Assembly (NCBI GenBank): GCA_037176705.1
Contig: JBAWUJ010000071.1
Location: forward strand, 124,001-188,000
DNA: 64,000 nucleotides
Direction of reading: 5' to 3'
From: Molossus alvarezi
Taxonomy: Eukaryota; Chordata; Mammalia; Chiroptera; Molossidae
In this document: one piece after another, positions 11,400-26,020 of the stretch
Layout: every line of letters starts with the position of its first letter
Position numbering within the stretch: position 1 is the first letter of the stretch
Notes under the pieces: generated by a model
Databases searched by the model: none
What the model saw: the letters and a program-made list of their open reading frames with translations, nothing else
Told to the model about the DNA's origin: nothing
Translations under genes and position numbers: made by a program

Positions 11400-14300
11400 C
11401 CTGACACACACACACACGCACCCCCACGGTCACGCACAGCGCCCCGCCCCCACCCACACACACTGACACAGCAGCGCCCAGTCACGGCCCGTTAGAGATC
11501 CGGTCCACTGGTGGACCCGGTCGCTGTCCGTTGCAGCGGCCAAGTCCGGTGCCGGGCAACCTGTCTCTCCGGTCGCCCAGGCAACCGGCGCGGTCACGCG
11601 TCCCCCGCAAGTCGTCCTCGCTCGTTCGGTGCCTCGATCGCGTGACCGCGGTTCTGCGGGCAGACCCGGAAGCGGGCCGGAGAGAGGCACACACGCACAG
11701 ACACTCCCTCCCTCCCTCGCACACAGACACACACGGGCCTCCACACCTCCCTCTCTCCCTCCCCCCTCCCCCCCTTGGCCTCTGGCCAAATCCAAATACA
11801 GAATCAGTCAATAAAACATTTCAATATCGCCGTGCTCTCGTCCTGTTCATGGGCTTTGCGTCAGTCTGCGGCGGCGGCGGCCCGGGCAGAGACCCTGAGA
11901 GGGCAGAGGAGATCTCCCCCTCCCTTTCGACCTGGAGGATGTTCAGTGGGCTGGCGAGGGAAGAGCGGCTGCCAGCCGCCCAGCCGGCCCGCGCGGTTTG
12001 TTTCTCACGGAAGGCTTCCGGGCCCGTGACGAGGGAGACGATCTGGTGGGAGACCTAAGAGTGTAGTGAGACATCAGGAGGGATACCTCGACTGGGAACA
12101 TCCTCCCTGAGGAGCAAGGGGTTCCCTTCCCACCCCGGGCCCCCACCCAGCTCAGGATCCCAGTACCAGGAAGAGACGTCCCCATCCCTTGTGGCTGTGC
12201 AAACCACCCGGGATCGAGGTCCAGGCTGAGGCTGCCGGGGTCCCTGGCAGTTCCTTTGAAAGGGCCTGCCCTCGCACGGAGCTCCGGGGACCCTCTTTCT
12301 GCGGGCTGCAGAGTGGGGGTGGGTGGCAGGGAGGGACAGCGGCAGCTTGAAAGGCACCAGAGACATCCCTGGGAAGAACTGAGTCAGTCCTTTGGCATTG
12401 GGGTGAGAGCTGGAGGGGCAGCTTTGTCGCAGGCACGCGTGCTGGTGGAGGCTGCTGTTCCATGGGTGAGCCCTTCCCTCGCGGGGCAGGCAGCCCGGTG
12501 GGTGGGCGCGCACCGTCCCTGGGACTCTGGTGACCTGGCACCCACTGTCTGGGCCACCCTGGTGATTGCCTGAGGCCCCGCCCCACGGCCCATTCAGGCC
12601 CACCCAAGCGGTGTCCATTGATTTTTTCCTAGGATTGGCCTGTCTTGGCTCCCGCTTGCTCCACGTGGTCCTAAATTCTCTGAAACCAACAACACCAGGC
12701 CTCAGCGAGCCCCATCCCTCCTCTGGCTCACTGGCCCCAGGCCTGGCAGTAGTAGCAGCCAGCCTTGGGCCCCAGCTTGACATTGCCTAGGCACCTCCAA
12801 GACCAGCACAGAAGGCAGCCATGTGTAGATCGCTTTGTAGCTTATGTCTGGTGGCCCCGGGGAGAACACACAGGGGCAGTGGCTGACCTCGCCCCGGAGC
12901 CAGCCTAGAAGAGTTGGCCTTTCCTTTGCTCCCTTTCCCTTAAGAATATTACGATGGCATCCTCAGTACCTGGAGGTGGGTCTTTGTGCTTCTTTCTCAA
13001 TAGGCTGTACGTATGTATTCTTTTTCTTGCTTCTCTCTTTCCTCCCTCCCTCCCTCCCTCTCTGGCTAGAGCCCTTTGGGGCTCAGGGCAAGACTGAGGA
13101 AGTTGTACAGAGAGCTCCCACATGCCCACTGCCCTGTAGTCCCTGCTCTTTCTTCCCCAAGTCACACACGGGCAGGCACGCAGGCACCCAATGCGTGAAT
13201 TTTCTGAGGCCCAGAGGCCTGCTGCAGAACTTAGGATGAAACCCCTACCCTTCTCTTTTCCAGAAAGACAGGCATGGGCCTAAGCAAGGTGTCCTGGCCT
13301 GGGCCTGGGCCTGGGGGGTGGGGGTGGGGTTAGGGGGTGGGAAGGGAAGGCCAGGGCCACTTATTCCAAGGGAACAGCAATGGCTTGATTCCAATGCAGA
13401 GAGCCTAGGACTTTGCCTGAGGCTTCTACAACTCCCCCACACTTAGGCCACTGATTCCAAGCTGCAGGAAGGGAGCAGGGGCAGTCTGGGGCTGAAGGAG
13501 TTCGCCTCCATGTGCCAAAGCCCAAAACTGCCCTCCACCCTCTGAGAAAGGGCAGGGGTGAGGTGGCGGTTGGGTGGTGGTGGTGGTGGTGGTGAGCGGT
13601 GGCGGTTTAGGGGTGCAAGTGCAGGGCATCCAAGGAGAAGTTAAAGAGTCCATCTCGGCGTCTTAGATTCCCCAGGCCAAACGCCGGTGTGGACCGATGA
13701 GGGTCCAGGGAGGCCTGGTAGGGGATGAATGGACTCAGTAACCCTGTGTCTCGGGAACAACAAGCACACTCGTACTGAAACACTGTGCTCCAGCTGACGA
13801 TTTTGGTAACTCACCTTTAGGTACCCTTCACATGGATGGATGGAGAGATGGTTGGGTGGGTGGGTGGGTGGGTGTATGGATGGATGGTGAGCACTGAACT
13901 GGACAGACAGGACACACCGATCCTCCCTCCGCCCACCGATCTCCAAGGGTAGGTCCGGGCCTAGGACATGGGCAACCCCCCATCAAGTGAATTTAGTTAA
14001 CACCTTTGTAGTTTGGACCATCAGTGAGTTTAGTGTAGGTCTCTGGGTCTGTGGGGCCACTACACAGGCCTCCCCTGAGCTCGCCTGTGTTCCTATGTGT
14101 GTGTGGCCCCTGTTACGCGCACACGCGCGCACACACACGGTACTCACCTCCGGAGAGCCCTGACTCCTAAGTCGTGATCCAGGGGTTGTTTGAAACATCA
14201 CCCCAAAGGAGTGGAGCCCAGGAGGGGGATGTGAACATATGTCCTAGATGCCAGTGAACTGTGTGTTCTTAAAAGGGTTCAGATCTTAGGTCGTAGGTGA

Positions 14301-14586
14301 TGTTTATATTTACTACCTTGCAATGAGAACCTAGAAACAAGTCAGGACATCAAAAATCCCTCTCTTTGAAAGTCAGGGAGTTCCTGCATGTGTCAGAGAG
14401 GATCCCCTATTTGTCTCCTGGCCTTCCACAGAATTCACCCCAGGACCTGAGGTGTAATCTTTGAGTCTGATGAGTTTTTTGAGTCATTCTTTGTTGTTGC
14501 TGGTGCTGGTGCTGGTGCTGGTGCTGGTGCTGGTGCGGGTCCTGGTGTTGGTGCTGCTTCTGCTGCAGCTGCTGCCGGTGCCGCTG

Positions 14587-14619
<33 letters not shown>

Positions 14620-17100
14620 GTTCTTCAGTTAATCCTCACCCGAGGGTATTTCCTTGATTGGCAGTTGCACACTGAAATGGCAGGATAATTCTGGGAGAAG
14701 AGGAACGGTGAAACCGAGGCAGGAAAGTTAAACAGAGCCAAGGAACTTTGCGCGACGTGTGTAGCAGGGCCTTGTCTTGAGAACCAGGCCAACAGACTCT
14801 ATTTGTCACAGAACTGTGCAGCAGAGGAGGGGGCACGGAAGGGGAGAGGGGGAGAATTCAGACACCACTCATCCTGAAGTTGTTGGGACAGCAGGGAGGG
14901 AGGGAGAGAGGAAGGAGGAAAGAAGTGTGTAAAGGAATGAACCAAGCAACCAAGCAACCAAGCGACAAAAGAGGCAGGTCCTTCCCAGGAACTAGACCAA
15001 AGAAAAGGGGAGACTTTTGGACTCCAACTGCACCAGGAATATCTAGGCGAGGAACTCAAACCCAAAAACTTCCAGACAGAAGGGGATGTGAGGCAGAAAA
15101 GGCTCTTTAGATGAGCTGACAGCCTGCCTGTGCTTCCTAGGCCAGACGCGTAGGTGGGCTTGCTCCGTTTCCGTAATAAATGTGCATGAGTTCAGGTTGT
15201 GCTCCATTCACTTGCACTCACGTTGCAATAAATTCACGGAGCGAGCGGAACGCAGATCTTATGTGCAGTGTCTCCTCCACCTCCTTCCCCATGAGAACAC
15301 AAAGATCCAGGCTGACGACAGCCCTCTGCCGGTGATTCAGGGGATCGTCCAGTCACACCTCTCTGGTGTCTGTGAGCGGCGGTGCAGGTCCCATTTTCAT
15401 CACAGGCGGCCTTTGAGAGGGAGTGGGAGGGGGGCAGGGGGTATGGTCAAGTGGGAGGGCAGGAGGGAGCGGGAAGAGGGAACTCTGCAACACCGCATGA
15501 GTTTATTCTCTTTGGCTTTCCCCACACACTCACTGCTGCAAGAAGCAATGTGGAGTCACACCAAGATTCCCCACGGGAGAACAGGAAGGAGGGGTTGACG
15601 GCAGGCAAATTTCCTTAGTAGGCCTCCTCCTCGCCCAGCCGCACCACTTGCCCTTGGCAGAGATTCCAGCGCCAGGCAAGGGGAGAGTGGGGGCGAAAGC
15701 TTCACCGTGCCCAAAGGGTAGGGCCCCCGGCCCATGGGAAGCTGGAGGCAGGCGGGCCGAGCAGTAGAGGGGTGTCCCGTGGAACACATCTGCCGCTTCT
15801 CCATCGGACTGGAGCTTGGTGGGTTGTCGGGGCGGCGGCCCAAACACACGGGTGGAGGGGGGCGCTCGCCTAGGGCGGGACTTTTGGGGGGGTTGCCCCG
15901 CCGGCTCGGGGCCCGCCGCCTCAGGAGTGGTTCGCGGTGTCCTGCCAGGAATCCCTCCGTCACCCTCTTCAGTCCGCCAAATCCCCTTTTTGTCTGGGAA
16001 AAGTGGACATGTGTAAAGAGGAGAAGCAAACGGAAGACACAGCTCGGTGAGGCCGATTCACGTGCATTTTGTTTCCACGCGACACAGGTGTCAAGAAGTA
16101 AGTGTAAGGGATGAGGCCCCCACCTGCGTTTCTCAGACCCGTGAAAGTAGTTTTCATGGCAGGTACTGCCGCCTGTCATTTGCCCCTACCCTGCTCCTCC
16201 ACACCGCCTTCCTTTTCCCCGGGGCGCAGGTGTGCTGCTAATTGCCACCATTCACGGCGGCCGCGGCCCCGCCCCCTTCGCCACGCCCCCGTCCTGACGG
16301 CCCATCCCCCTGTGCGCCGACCCGGCCAGCTGTCAACCTCCTCTGTGCGGAGCTTATCACAGCCGCCACCGGGCAGGTGCTGCGCGATTGCCACACGTCA
16401 CAGTGAGGCCAGCCGGATCGCATCGCATCACATCGCATCGCATCGCATCCTGGCTAACGGGGCCACGGAGACGCGTGGCCCAGCGCTCGGGAGCCCGGGC
16501 TCGTGGTCGATTCACGGCAGCGGGAGGGTGCTTGGGACACTTGTCTTCTCTCCTGTGTTCTCTGCTTCTCTCTCTCTCGCTCTCTCTCTCTGTGCCTCTC
16601 TCTCCCGCCCCGCCCCCGTCCCCCTCTCCTCCTCTCTCTCACCCCCCTAGTCTCATAGAGCTCTCCTGTCTTGCAGGACAGGGAATTTCGCGGAGTCGTG
16701 GAAGTGACTGCTCCCCTAGGCCCCTCCTGTGCCCAGGAAGGTCAGGGGGGCAAGCGGATCCCGGGCGGATTTGGGGATTTCCTCGGAGCGAGGAGGCAGC
16801 TTCTCTGTGCGATCTCGGTTCCGGAGGAGGACACCTGCTGTGGGCAGCGAAGCTGGACCCCGGTGGCCTGGGGTTTTCGCCTGCGCCCCCGGTACGTCAA
16901 CCATCCACAGGAGTGGAAACGGTCCTGGTGCACACTGCAACTGTTTTCAGAGAGGTAGGGACTGTCGTGTCTTAGGTCAAATAAGTACTTTTGAAACATA
17001 AGTCCATCAAATCAACGTGTTCATAGTTATTGCTGATCCGCCCGCGCCCGCCCAGCCCCCAGCACACCAGGCCAACCCCGGCCGGCCTCTCCCCCCCCAC
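11400..17100 (+). repeat. Macrosatellite unit 3 (5701 bp)
   Basis: Direct copy, B type throughout: ggtcacgcg near 11594, acaccaggcc near 12694, shortened (TG)n near 14096, gtactcacctcc near 14141, one extra CTG near 14590, and gcgcgacgtgtgtagcag near 14750. It is almost identical to unit 4, which suggests very recent duplication or conversion. Confidence 0.97.
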
Positions 17101-20100
17101 CCTGACACACACACACACGCACCCCCACGGTCACGCACAGCGCCCCGCCCCCACCCACACACACTGACACAGCAGCGCCCAGTCACGGCCCGTTAGAGAT
17201 CCGGTCCACTGGTGGACCCGGTCGCTGTCCGTTGCAGCGGCCAAGTCCGGTGCCGGGCAACCTGTCTCTCCGGTCGCCCAGGCAACCGGCGCGGTCACGC
17301 GTCCCCCGCAAGTCGTCCTCGCTCGTTCGGTGCCTCGATCGCGTGACCGCGGTTCTGCGGGCAGACCCGGAAGCGGGCCGGAGAGAGGCACACACGCACA
17401 GACACTCCCTCCCTCCCTCGCACACAGACACACACGGGCCTCCACACCTCCCTCTCTCCCTCCCCCCTCCCCCCCTTGGCCTCTGGCCAAATCCAAATAC
17501 AGAATCAGTCAATAAAACATTTCAATATCGCCGTGCTCTCGTCCTGTTCATGGGCTTTGCGTCAGTCTGCGGCGGCGGCGGCCCGGGCAGAGACCCTGAG
17601 AGGGCAGAGGAGATCTCCCCCTCCCTTTCGACCTGGAGGATGTTCAGTGGGCTGGCGAGGGAAGAGCGGCTGCCAGCCGCCCAGCCGGCCCGCGCGGTTT
17701 GTTTCTCACGGAAGGCTTCCGGGCCCGTGACGAGGGAGACGATCTGGTGGGAGACCTAAGAGTGTAGTGAGACATCAGGAGGGATACCTCGACTGGGAAC
17801 ATCCTCCCTGAGGAGCAAGGGGTTCCCTTCCCACCCCGGGCCCCCACCCAGCTCAGGATCCCAGTACCAGGAAGAGACGTCCCCATCCCTTGTGGCTGTG
17901 CAAACCACCCGGGATCGAGGTCCAGGCTGAGGCTGCCGGGGTCCCTGGCAGTTCCTTTGAAAGGGCCTGCCCTCGCACGGAGCTCCGGGGACCCTCTTTC
18001 TGCGGGCTGCAGAGTGGGGGTGGGTGGCAGGGAGGGACAGCGGCAGCTTGAAAGGCACCAGAGACATCCCTGGGAAGAACTGAGTCAGTCCTTTGGCATT
18101 GGGGTGAGAGCTGGAGGGGCAGCTTTGTCGCAGGCACGCGTGCTGGTGGAGGCTGCTGTTCCATGGGTGAGCCCTTCCCTCGCGGGGCAGGCAGCCCGGT
18201 GGGTGGGCGCGCACCGTCCCTGGGACTCTGGTGACCTGGCACCCACTGTCTGGGCCACCCTGGTGATTGCCTGAGGCCCCGCCCCACGGCCCATTCAGGC
18301 CCACCCAAGCGGTGTCCATTGATTTTTTCCTAGGATTGGCCTGTCTTGGCTCCCGCTTGCTCCACGTGGTCCTAAATTCTCTGAAACCAACAACACCAGG
18401 CCTCAGCGAGCCCCATCCCTCCTCTGGCTCACTGGCCCCAGGCCTGGCAGTAGTAGCAGCCAGCCTTGGGCCCCAGCTTGACATTGCCTAGGCACCTCCA
18501 AGACCAGCACAGAAGGCAGCCATGTGTAGATCGCTTTGTAGCTTATGTCTGGTGGCCCCGGGGAGAACACACAGGGGCAGTGGCTGACCTCGCCCCGGAG
18601 CCAGCCTAGAAGAGTTGGCCTTTCCTTTGCTCCCTTTCCCTTAAGAATATTACGATGGCATCCTCAGTACCTGGAGGTGGGTCTTTGTGCTTCTTTCTCA
18701 ATAGGCTGTACGTATGTATTCTTTTTCTTGCTTCTCTCTTTCCTCCCTCCCTCCCTCCCTCTCTGGCTAGAGCCCTTTGGGGCTCAGGGCAAGACTGAGG
18801 AAGTTGTACAGAGAGCTCCCACATGCCCACTGCCCTGTAGTCCCTGCTCTTTCTTCCCCAAGTCACACACGGGCAGGCACGCAGGCACCCAATGCGTGAA
18901 TTTTCTGAGGCCCAGAGGCCTGCTGCAGAACTTAGGATGAAACCCCTACCCTTCTCTTTTCCAGAAAGACAGGCATGGGCCTAAGCAAGGTGTCCTGGCC
19001 TGGGCCTGGGCCTGGGGGGTGGGGGTGGGGTTAGGGGGTGGGAAGGGAAGGCCAGGGCCACTTATTCCAAGGGAACAGCAATGGCTTGATTCCAATGCAG
19101 AGAGCCTAGGACTTTGCCTGAGGCTTCTACAACTCCCCCACACTTAGGCCACTGATTCCAAGCTGCAGGAAGGGAGCAGGGGCAGTCTGGGGCTGAAGGA
19201 GTTCGCCTCCATGTGCCAAAGCCCAAAACTGCCCTCCACCCTCTGAGAAAGGGCAGGGGTGAGGTGGCGGTTGGGTGGTGGTGGTGGTGGTGGTGAGCGG
19301 TGGCGGTTTAGGGGTGCAAGTGCAGGGCATCCAAGGAGAAGTTAAAGAGTCCATCTCGGCGTCTTAGATTCCCCAGGCCAAACGCCGGTGTGGACCGATG
19401 AGGGTCCAGGGAGGCCTGGTAGGGGATGAATGGACTCAGTAACCCTGTGTCTCGGGAACAACAAGCACACTCGTACTGAAACACTGTGCTCCAGCTGACG
19501 ATTTTGGTAACTCACCTTTAGGTACCCTTCACATGGATGGATGGAGAGATGGTTGGGTGGGTGGGTGGGTGGGTGTATGGATGGATGGTGAGCACTGAAC
19601 TGGACAGACAGGACACACCGATCCTCCCTCCGCCCACCGATCTCCAAGGGTAGGTCCGGGCCTAGGACATGGGCAACCCCCCATCAAGTGAATTTAGTTA
19701 ACACCTTTGTAGTTTGGACCATCAGTGAGTTTAGTGTAGGTCTCTGGGTCTGTGGGGCCACTACACAGGCCTCCCCTGAGCTCGCCTGTGTTCCTATGTG
19801 TGTGTGGCCCCTGTTACGCGCACACGCGCGCACACACACGGTACTCACCTCCGGAGAGCCCTGACTCCTAAGTCGTGATCCAGGGGTTGTTTGAAACATC
19901 ACCCCAAAGGAGTGGAGCCCAGGAGGGGGATGTGAACATATGTCCTAGATGCCAGTGAACTGTGTGTTCTTAAAAGGGTTCAGATCTTAGGTCGTAGGTG
20001 ATGTTTATATTTACTACCTTGCAATGAGAACCTAGAAACAAGTCAGGACATCAAAAATCCCTCTCTTTGAAAGTCAGGGAGTTCCTGCATGTGTCAGAGA

Positions 20101-20287
20101 GGATCCCCTATTTGTCTCCTGGCCTTCCACAGAATTCACCCCAGGACCTGAGGTGTAATCTTTGAGTCTGATGAGTTTTTTGAGTCATTCTTTGTTGTTG
20201 CTGGTGCTGGTGCTGGTGCTGGTGCTGGTGCTGGTGCGGGTCCTGGTGTTGGTGCTGCTTCTGCTGCAGCTGCTGCCGGTGCCGCTG

Positions 20288-20320
<33 letters not shown>

Positions 20321-22800
20321 GTTCTTCAGTTAATCCTCACCCGAGGGTATTTCCTTGATTGGCAGTTGCACACTGAAATGGCAGGATAATTCTGGGAGAA
20401 GAGGAACGGAGAAACCGAGGCAGGAAAGTTAAACAGAGCCAAGGAACTTTGCGCGACGTGTGTAGCAGGGCCTTGTCTTGAGAACCAGGCCAACAGACTC
20501 TATTTGTCACAGAACTGTGCAGCAGAGGAGGGGGCACGGAAGGGGAGAGGGGGAGAATTCAGACACCACTCATCCTGAAGTTGTTGGGACAGCAGGGAGG
20601 GAGGGAGAGAGGAAGGAGGAAAGAAGTGTGTAAAGGAATGAACCAAGCAACCAAGCAACCAAGCGACAAAAGAGGCAGGTCCTTCCCAGGAACTAGACCA
20701 AAGAAAAGGGGAGACTTTTGGACTCCAACTGCACCAGGAATATCTAGGCGAGGAACTCAAACCCAAAAACTTCCAGACAGAAGGGGATGTGAGGCAGAAA
20801 AGGCTCTTTAGATGAGCTGACAGCCTGCCTGTGCTTCCTAGGCCAGACGCGTAGGTGGGCTTGCTCCGTTTCCGTAATAAATGTGCATGAGTTCAGGTTG
20901 TGCTCCATTCACTTGCACTCACGTTGCAATAAATTCACGGAGCGAGCGGAACGCAGATCTTATGTGCAGTGTCTCCTCCACCTCCTTCCCCATGAGAACA
21001 CAAAGATCCAGGCTGACGACAGCCCTCTGCCGGTGATTCAGGGGATCGTCCAGTCACACCTCTCTGGTGTCTGTGAGCGGCGGTGCAGGTCCCATTTTCA
21101 TCACAGGCGGCCTTTGAGAGGGAGTGGGAGGGGGGCAGGGGGTATGGTCAAGTGGGAGGGCAGGAGGGAGCGGGAAGAGGGAACTCTGCAACACCGCATG
21201 AGTTTATTCTCTTTGGCTTTCCCCACACACTCACTGCTGCAAGAAGCAATGTGGAGTCACACCAAGATTCCCCACGGGAGAACAGGAAGGAGGGGTTGAC
21301 GGCAGGCAAATTTCCTTAGTAGGCCTCCTCCTCGCCCAGCCGCACCACTTGCCCTTGGCAGAGATTCCAGCGCCAGGCAAGGGGAGAGTGGGGGCGAAAG
21401 CTTCACCGTGCCCAAAGGGTAGGGCCCCCGGCCCATGGGAAGCTGGAGGCAGGCGGGCCGAGCAGTAGAGGGGTGTCCCGTGGAACACATCTGCCGCTTC
21501 TCCATCGGACTGGAGCTTGGTGGGTTGTCGGGGCGGCGGCCCAAACACACGGGTGGAGGGGGGCGCTCGCCTAGGGCGGGACTTTTGGGGGGGTTGCCCC
21601 GCCGGCTCGGGGCCCGCCGCCTCAGGAGTGGTTCGCGGTGTCCTGCCAGGAATCCCTCCGTCACCCTCTTCAGTCCGCCAAATCCCCTTTTTGTCTGGGA
21701 AAAGTGGACATGTGTAAAGAGGAGAAGCAAACGGAAGACACAGCTCGGTGAGGCCGATTCACGTGCATTTTGTTTCCACGCGACACAGGTGTCAAGAAGT
21801 AAGTGTAAGGGATGAGGCCCCCACCTGCGTTTCTCAGACCCGTGAAAGTAGTTTTCATGGCAGGTACTGCCGCCTGTCATTTGCCCCTACCCTGCTCCTC
21901 CACACCGCCTTCCTTTTCCCCGGGGCGCAGGTGTGCTGCTAATTGCCACCATTCACGGCGGCCGCGGCCCCGCCCCCTTCGCCACGCCCCCGTCCTGACG
22001 GCCCATCCCCCTGTGCGCCGACCCGGCCAGCTGTCAACCTCCTCTGTGCGGAGCTTATCACAGCCGCCACCGGGCAGGTGCTGCGCGATTGCCACACGTC
22101 ACAGTGAGGCCAGCCGGATCGCATCGCATCACATCGCATCGCATCGCATCCTGGCTAACGGGGCCACGGAGACGCGTGGCCCAGCGCTCGGGAGCCCGGG
22201 CTCGTGGTCGATTCACGGCAGCGGGAGGGTGCTTGGGACACTTGTCTTCTCTCCTGTGTTCTCTGCTTCTCTCTCTCTCGCTCTCTCTCTCTGTGCCTCT
22301 CTCTCCGCCCCGCCCCCGTCCCCCTCTCCTCCTCTCTCTCACCCCCCTAGTCTCATAGAGCTCTCCTGTCTTGCAGGACAGGGAATTTCGCGGAGTCGTG
22401 GAAGTGACTGCTCCCCTAGGCCCCTCCTGTGCCCAGGAAGGTCAGGGGGGCAAGCGGATCCCGGGCGGATTTGGGGATTTCCTCGGAGCGAGGAGGCAGC
22501 TTCTCTGTGCGATCTCGGTTCCGGAGGAGGACACCTGCTGTGGGCAGCGAAGCTGGACCCCGGTGGCCTGGGGTTTTCGCCTGCGCCCCCGGTACGTCAA
22601 CCATCCACAGGAGTGGAAACGGTCCTGGTGCACACTGCAACTGTTTTCAGAGAGGTAGGGACTGTCGTGTCTTAGGTCAAATAAGTACTTTTGAAACATA
22701 AGTCCATCAAATCAACGTGTTCATAGTTATTGCTGATCCGCCCGCGCCCGCCCAGCCCCCAGCACACCAGGCCAACCCCGGCCGGCCTCTCCCCCCCCAC
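17101..22800 (+). repeat. Macrosatellite unit 4 (5700 bp)
   Basis: Direct copy, B type throughout. It is separated from unit 3 by only a couple of changes that I can see: cggagaaacc near 20407 instead of cggtgaaacc, and one C fewer next to the TC tract near 22305. Confidence 0.97.
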
Positions 22801-25800
22801 CCTGACACACACACACACGCACCCCCACGGTCACGCACAGCGCCCCGCCCCCACCCACACACACTGACACAGCAGCGCCCAGTCACGGCCCGTTAGAGAT
22901 CCGGTCCACTGGTGGACCCGGTCGCTGTCCGTTGCAGCGGCCAAGTCCGGTGCCGGGCAACCTGTCTCTCCGGTCGCCCAGGCAACCGGCGCGGTCACGC
23001 GTCCCCCGCAAGTCGTCCTCGCTCGTTCGGTGCCTCGATCGCGTGACCGCGGTTCTGCGGGCAGACCCGGAAGCGGGCCGGAGAGAGGCACACACGCACA
23101 GACACTCCCTCCCTCCCTCGCACACAGACACACACGGGCCTCCACACCTCCCTCTCTCCCTCCCCCCTCCCCCCCTTGGCCTCTGGCCAAATCCAAATAC
23201 AGAATCAGTCAATAAAACATTTCAATATCGCCGTGCTCTCGTCCTGTTCATGGGCTTTGCGTCAGTCTGCGGCGGCGGCGGCCCGGGCAGAGACCCTGAG
23301 AGGGCAGAGGAGATCTCCCCCTCCCTTTCGACCTGGAGGATGTTCAGTGGGCTGGCGAGGGAAGAGCGGCTGCCAGCCGCCCAGCCGGCCCGCGCGGTTT
23401 GTTTCTCACGGAAGGCTTCCGGGCCCGTGACGAGGGAGACGATCTGGTGGGAGACCTAAGAGTGTAGTGAGACATCAGGAGGGATACCTCGACTGGGAAC
23501 ATCCTCCCTGAGGAGCAAGGGGTTCCCTTCCCACCCCGGGCCCCCACCCAGCTCAGGATCCCAGTACCAGGAAGAGACGTCCCCATCCCTTGTGGCTGTG
23601 CAAACCACCCGGGATCGAGGTCCAGGCTGAGGCTGCCGGGGTCCCTGGCAGTTCCTTTGAAAGGGCCTGCCCTCGCACGGAGCTCCGGGGACCCTCTTTC
23701 TGCGGGCTGCAGAGTGGGGGTGGGTGGCAGGGAGGGACAGCGGCAGCTTGAAAGGCACCAGAGACATCCCTGGGAAGAACTGAGTCAGTCCTTTGGCATT
23801 GGGGTGAGAGCTGGAGGGGCAGCTTTGTCGCAGGCACGCGTGCTGGTGGAGGCTGCTGTTCCATGGGTGAGCCCTTCCCTCGCGGGGCAGGCAGCCCGGT
23901 GGGTGGGCGCGCACCGTCCCTGGGACTCTGGTGACCTGGCACCCACTGTCTGGGCCACCCTGGTGATTGCCTGAGGCCCCGCCCCACGGCCCATTCAGGC
24001 CCACCCAAGCGGTGTCCATTGATTTTTTCCTAGGATTGGCCTGTCTTGGCTCCCGCTTGCTCCACGTGGTCCTAAATTCTCTGAAACCAACAACACCAGG
24101 CCTCAGCGAGCCCCATCCCTCCTCTGGCTCACTGGCCCCAGGCCTGGCAGTAGTAGCAGCCAGCCTTGGGCCCCAGCTTGACATTGCCTAGGCACCTCCA
24201 AGACCAGCACAGAAGGCAGCCATGTGTAGATCGCTTTGTAGCTTATGTCTGGTGGCCCCGGGGAGAACACACAGGGGCAGTGGCTGACCTCGCCCCGGAG
24301 CCAGCCTAGAAGAGTTGGCCTTTCCTTTGCTCCCTTTCCCTTAAGAATATTACGATGGCATCCTCAGTACCTGGAGGTGGGTCTTTGTGCTTCTTTCTCA
24401 ATAGGCTGTACGTATGTATTCTTTTTCTTGCTTCTCTCTTTCCTCCCTCCCTCCCTCCCTCTCTGGCTAGAGCCCTTTGGGGCTCAGGGCAAGACTGAGG
24501 AAGTTGTACAGAGAGCTCCCACATGCCCACTGCCCTGTAGTCCCTGCTCTTTCTTCCCCAAGTCACACACGGGCAGGCACGCAGGCACCCAATGCGTGAA
24601 TTTTCTGAGGCCCAGAGGCCTGCTGCAGAACTTAGGATGAAACCCCTACCCTTCTCTTTTCCAGAAAGACAGGCATGGGCCTAAGCAAGGTGTCCTGGCC
24701 TGGGCCTGGGCCTGGGGGGTGGGGGTGGGGTTAGGGGGTGGGAAGGGAAGGCCAGGGCCACTTATTCCAAGGGAACAGCAATGGCTTGATTCCAATGCAG
24801 AGAGCCTAGGACTTTGCCTGAGGCTTCTACAACTCCCCCACACTTAGGCCACTGATTCCAAGCTGCAGGAAGGGAGCAGGGGCAGTCTGGGGCTGAAGGA
24901 GTTCGCCTCCATGTGCCAAAGCCCAAAACTGCCCTCCACCCTCTGAGAAAGGGCAGGGGTGAGGTGGCGGTTGGGTGGTGGTGGTGGTGGTGGTGAGCGG
25001 TGGCGGTTTAGGGGTGCAAGTGCAGGGCATCCAAGGAGAAGTTAAAGAGTCCATCTCGGCGTCTTAGATTCCCCAGGCCAAACGCCGGTGTGGACCGATG
25101 AGGGTCCAGGGAGGCCTGGTAGGGGATGAATGGACTCAGTAACCCTGTGTCTCGGGAACAACAAGCACACTCGTACTGAAACACTGTGCTCCAGCTGACG
25201 ATTTTGGTAACTCACCTTTAGGTACCCTTCACATGGATGGATGGAGAGATGGTTGGGTGGGTGGGTGGGTGGGTGTATGGATGGATGGTGAGCACTGAAC
25301 TGGACAGACAGGACACACCGATCCTCCCTCCGCCCACCGATCTCCAAGGGTAGGTCCGGGCCTAGGACATGGGCAACCCCCCATCAAGTGAATTTAGTTA
25401 ACACCTTTGTAGTTTGGACCATCAGTGAGTTTAGTGTAGGTCTCTGGGTCTGTGGGGCCACTACACAGGCCTCCCCTGAGCTCGCCTGTGTTCCTATGTG
25501 TGTGTGGCCCCTGTTACGCGCACACGCGCGCACACACACGGTACTCACCTCCGGAGAGCCCTGACTCCTAAGTCGTGATCCAGGGGTTGTTTGAAACATC
25601 ACCCCAAAGGAGTGGAGCCCAGGAGGGGGATGTGAACATATGTCCTAGATGCCAGTGAACTGTGTGTTCTTAAAAGGGTTCAGATCTTAGGTCGTAGGTG
25701 ATGTTTATATTTACTACCTTGCAATGAGAACCTAGAAACAAGTCAGGACATCAAAAATCCCTCTCTTTGAAAGTCAGGGAGTTCCTGCATGTGTCAGAGA

Positions 25801-25987
25801 GGATCCCCTATTTGTCTCCTGGCCTTCCACAGAATTCACCCCAGGACCTGAGGTGTAATCTTTGAGTCTGATGAGTTTTTTGAGTCATTCTTTGTTGTTG
25901 CTGGTGCTGGTGCTGGTGCTGGTGCTGGTGCTGGTGCGGGTCCTGGTGTTGGTGCTGCTTCTGCTGCAGCTGCTGCCGGTGCCGCTG

Positions 25988-26020
<33 letters not shown>
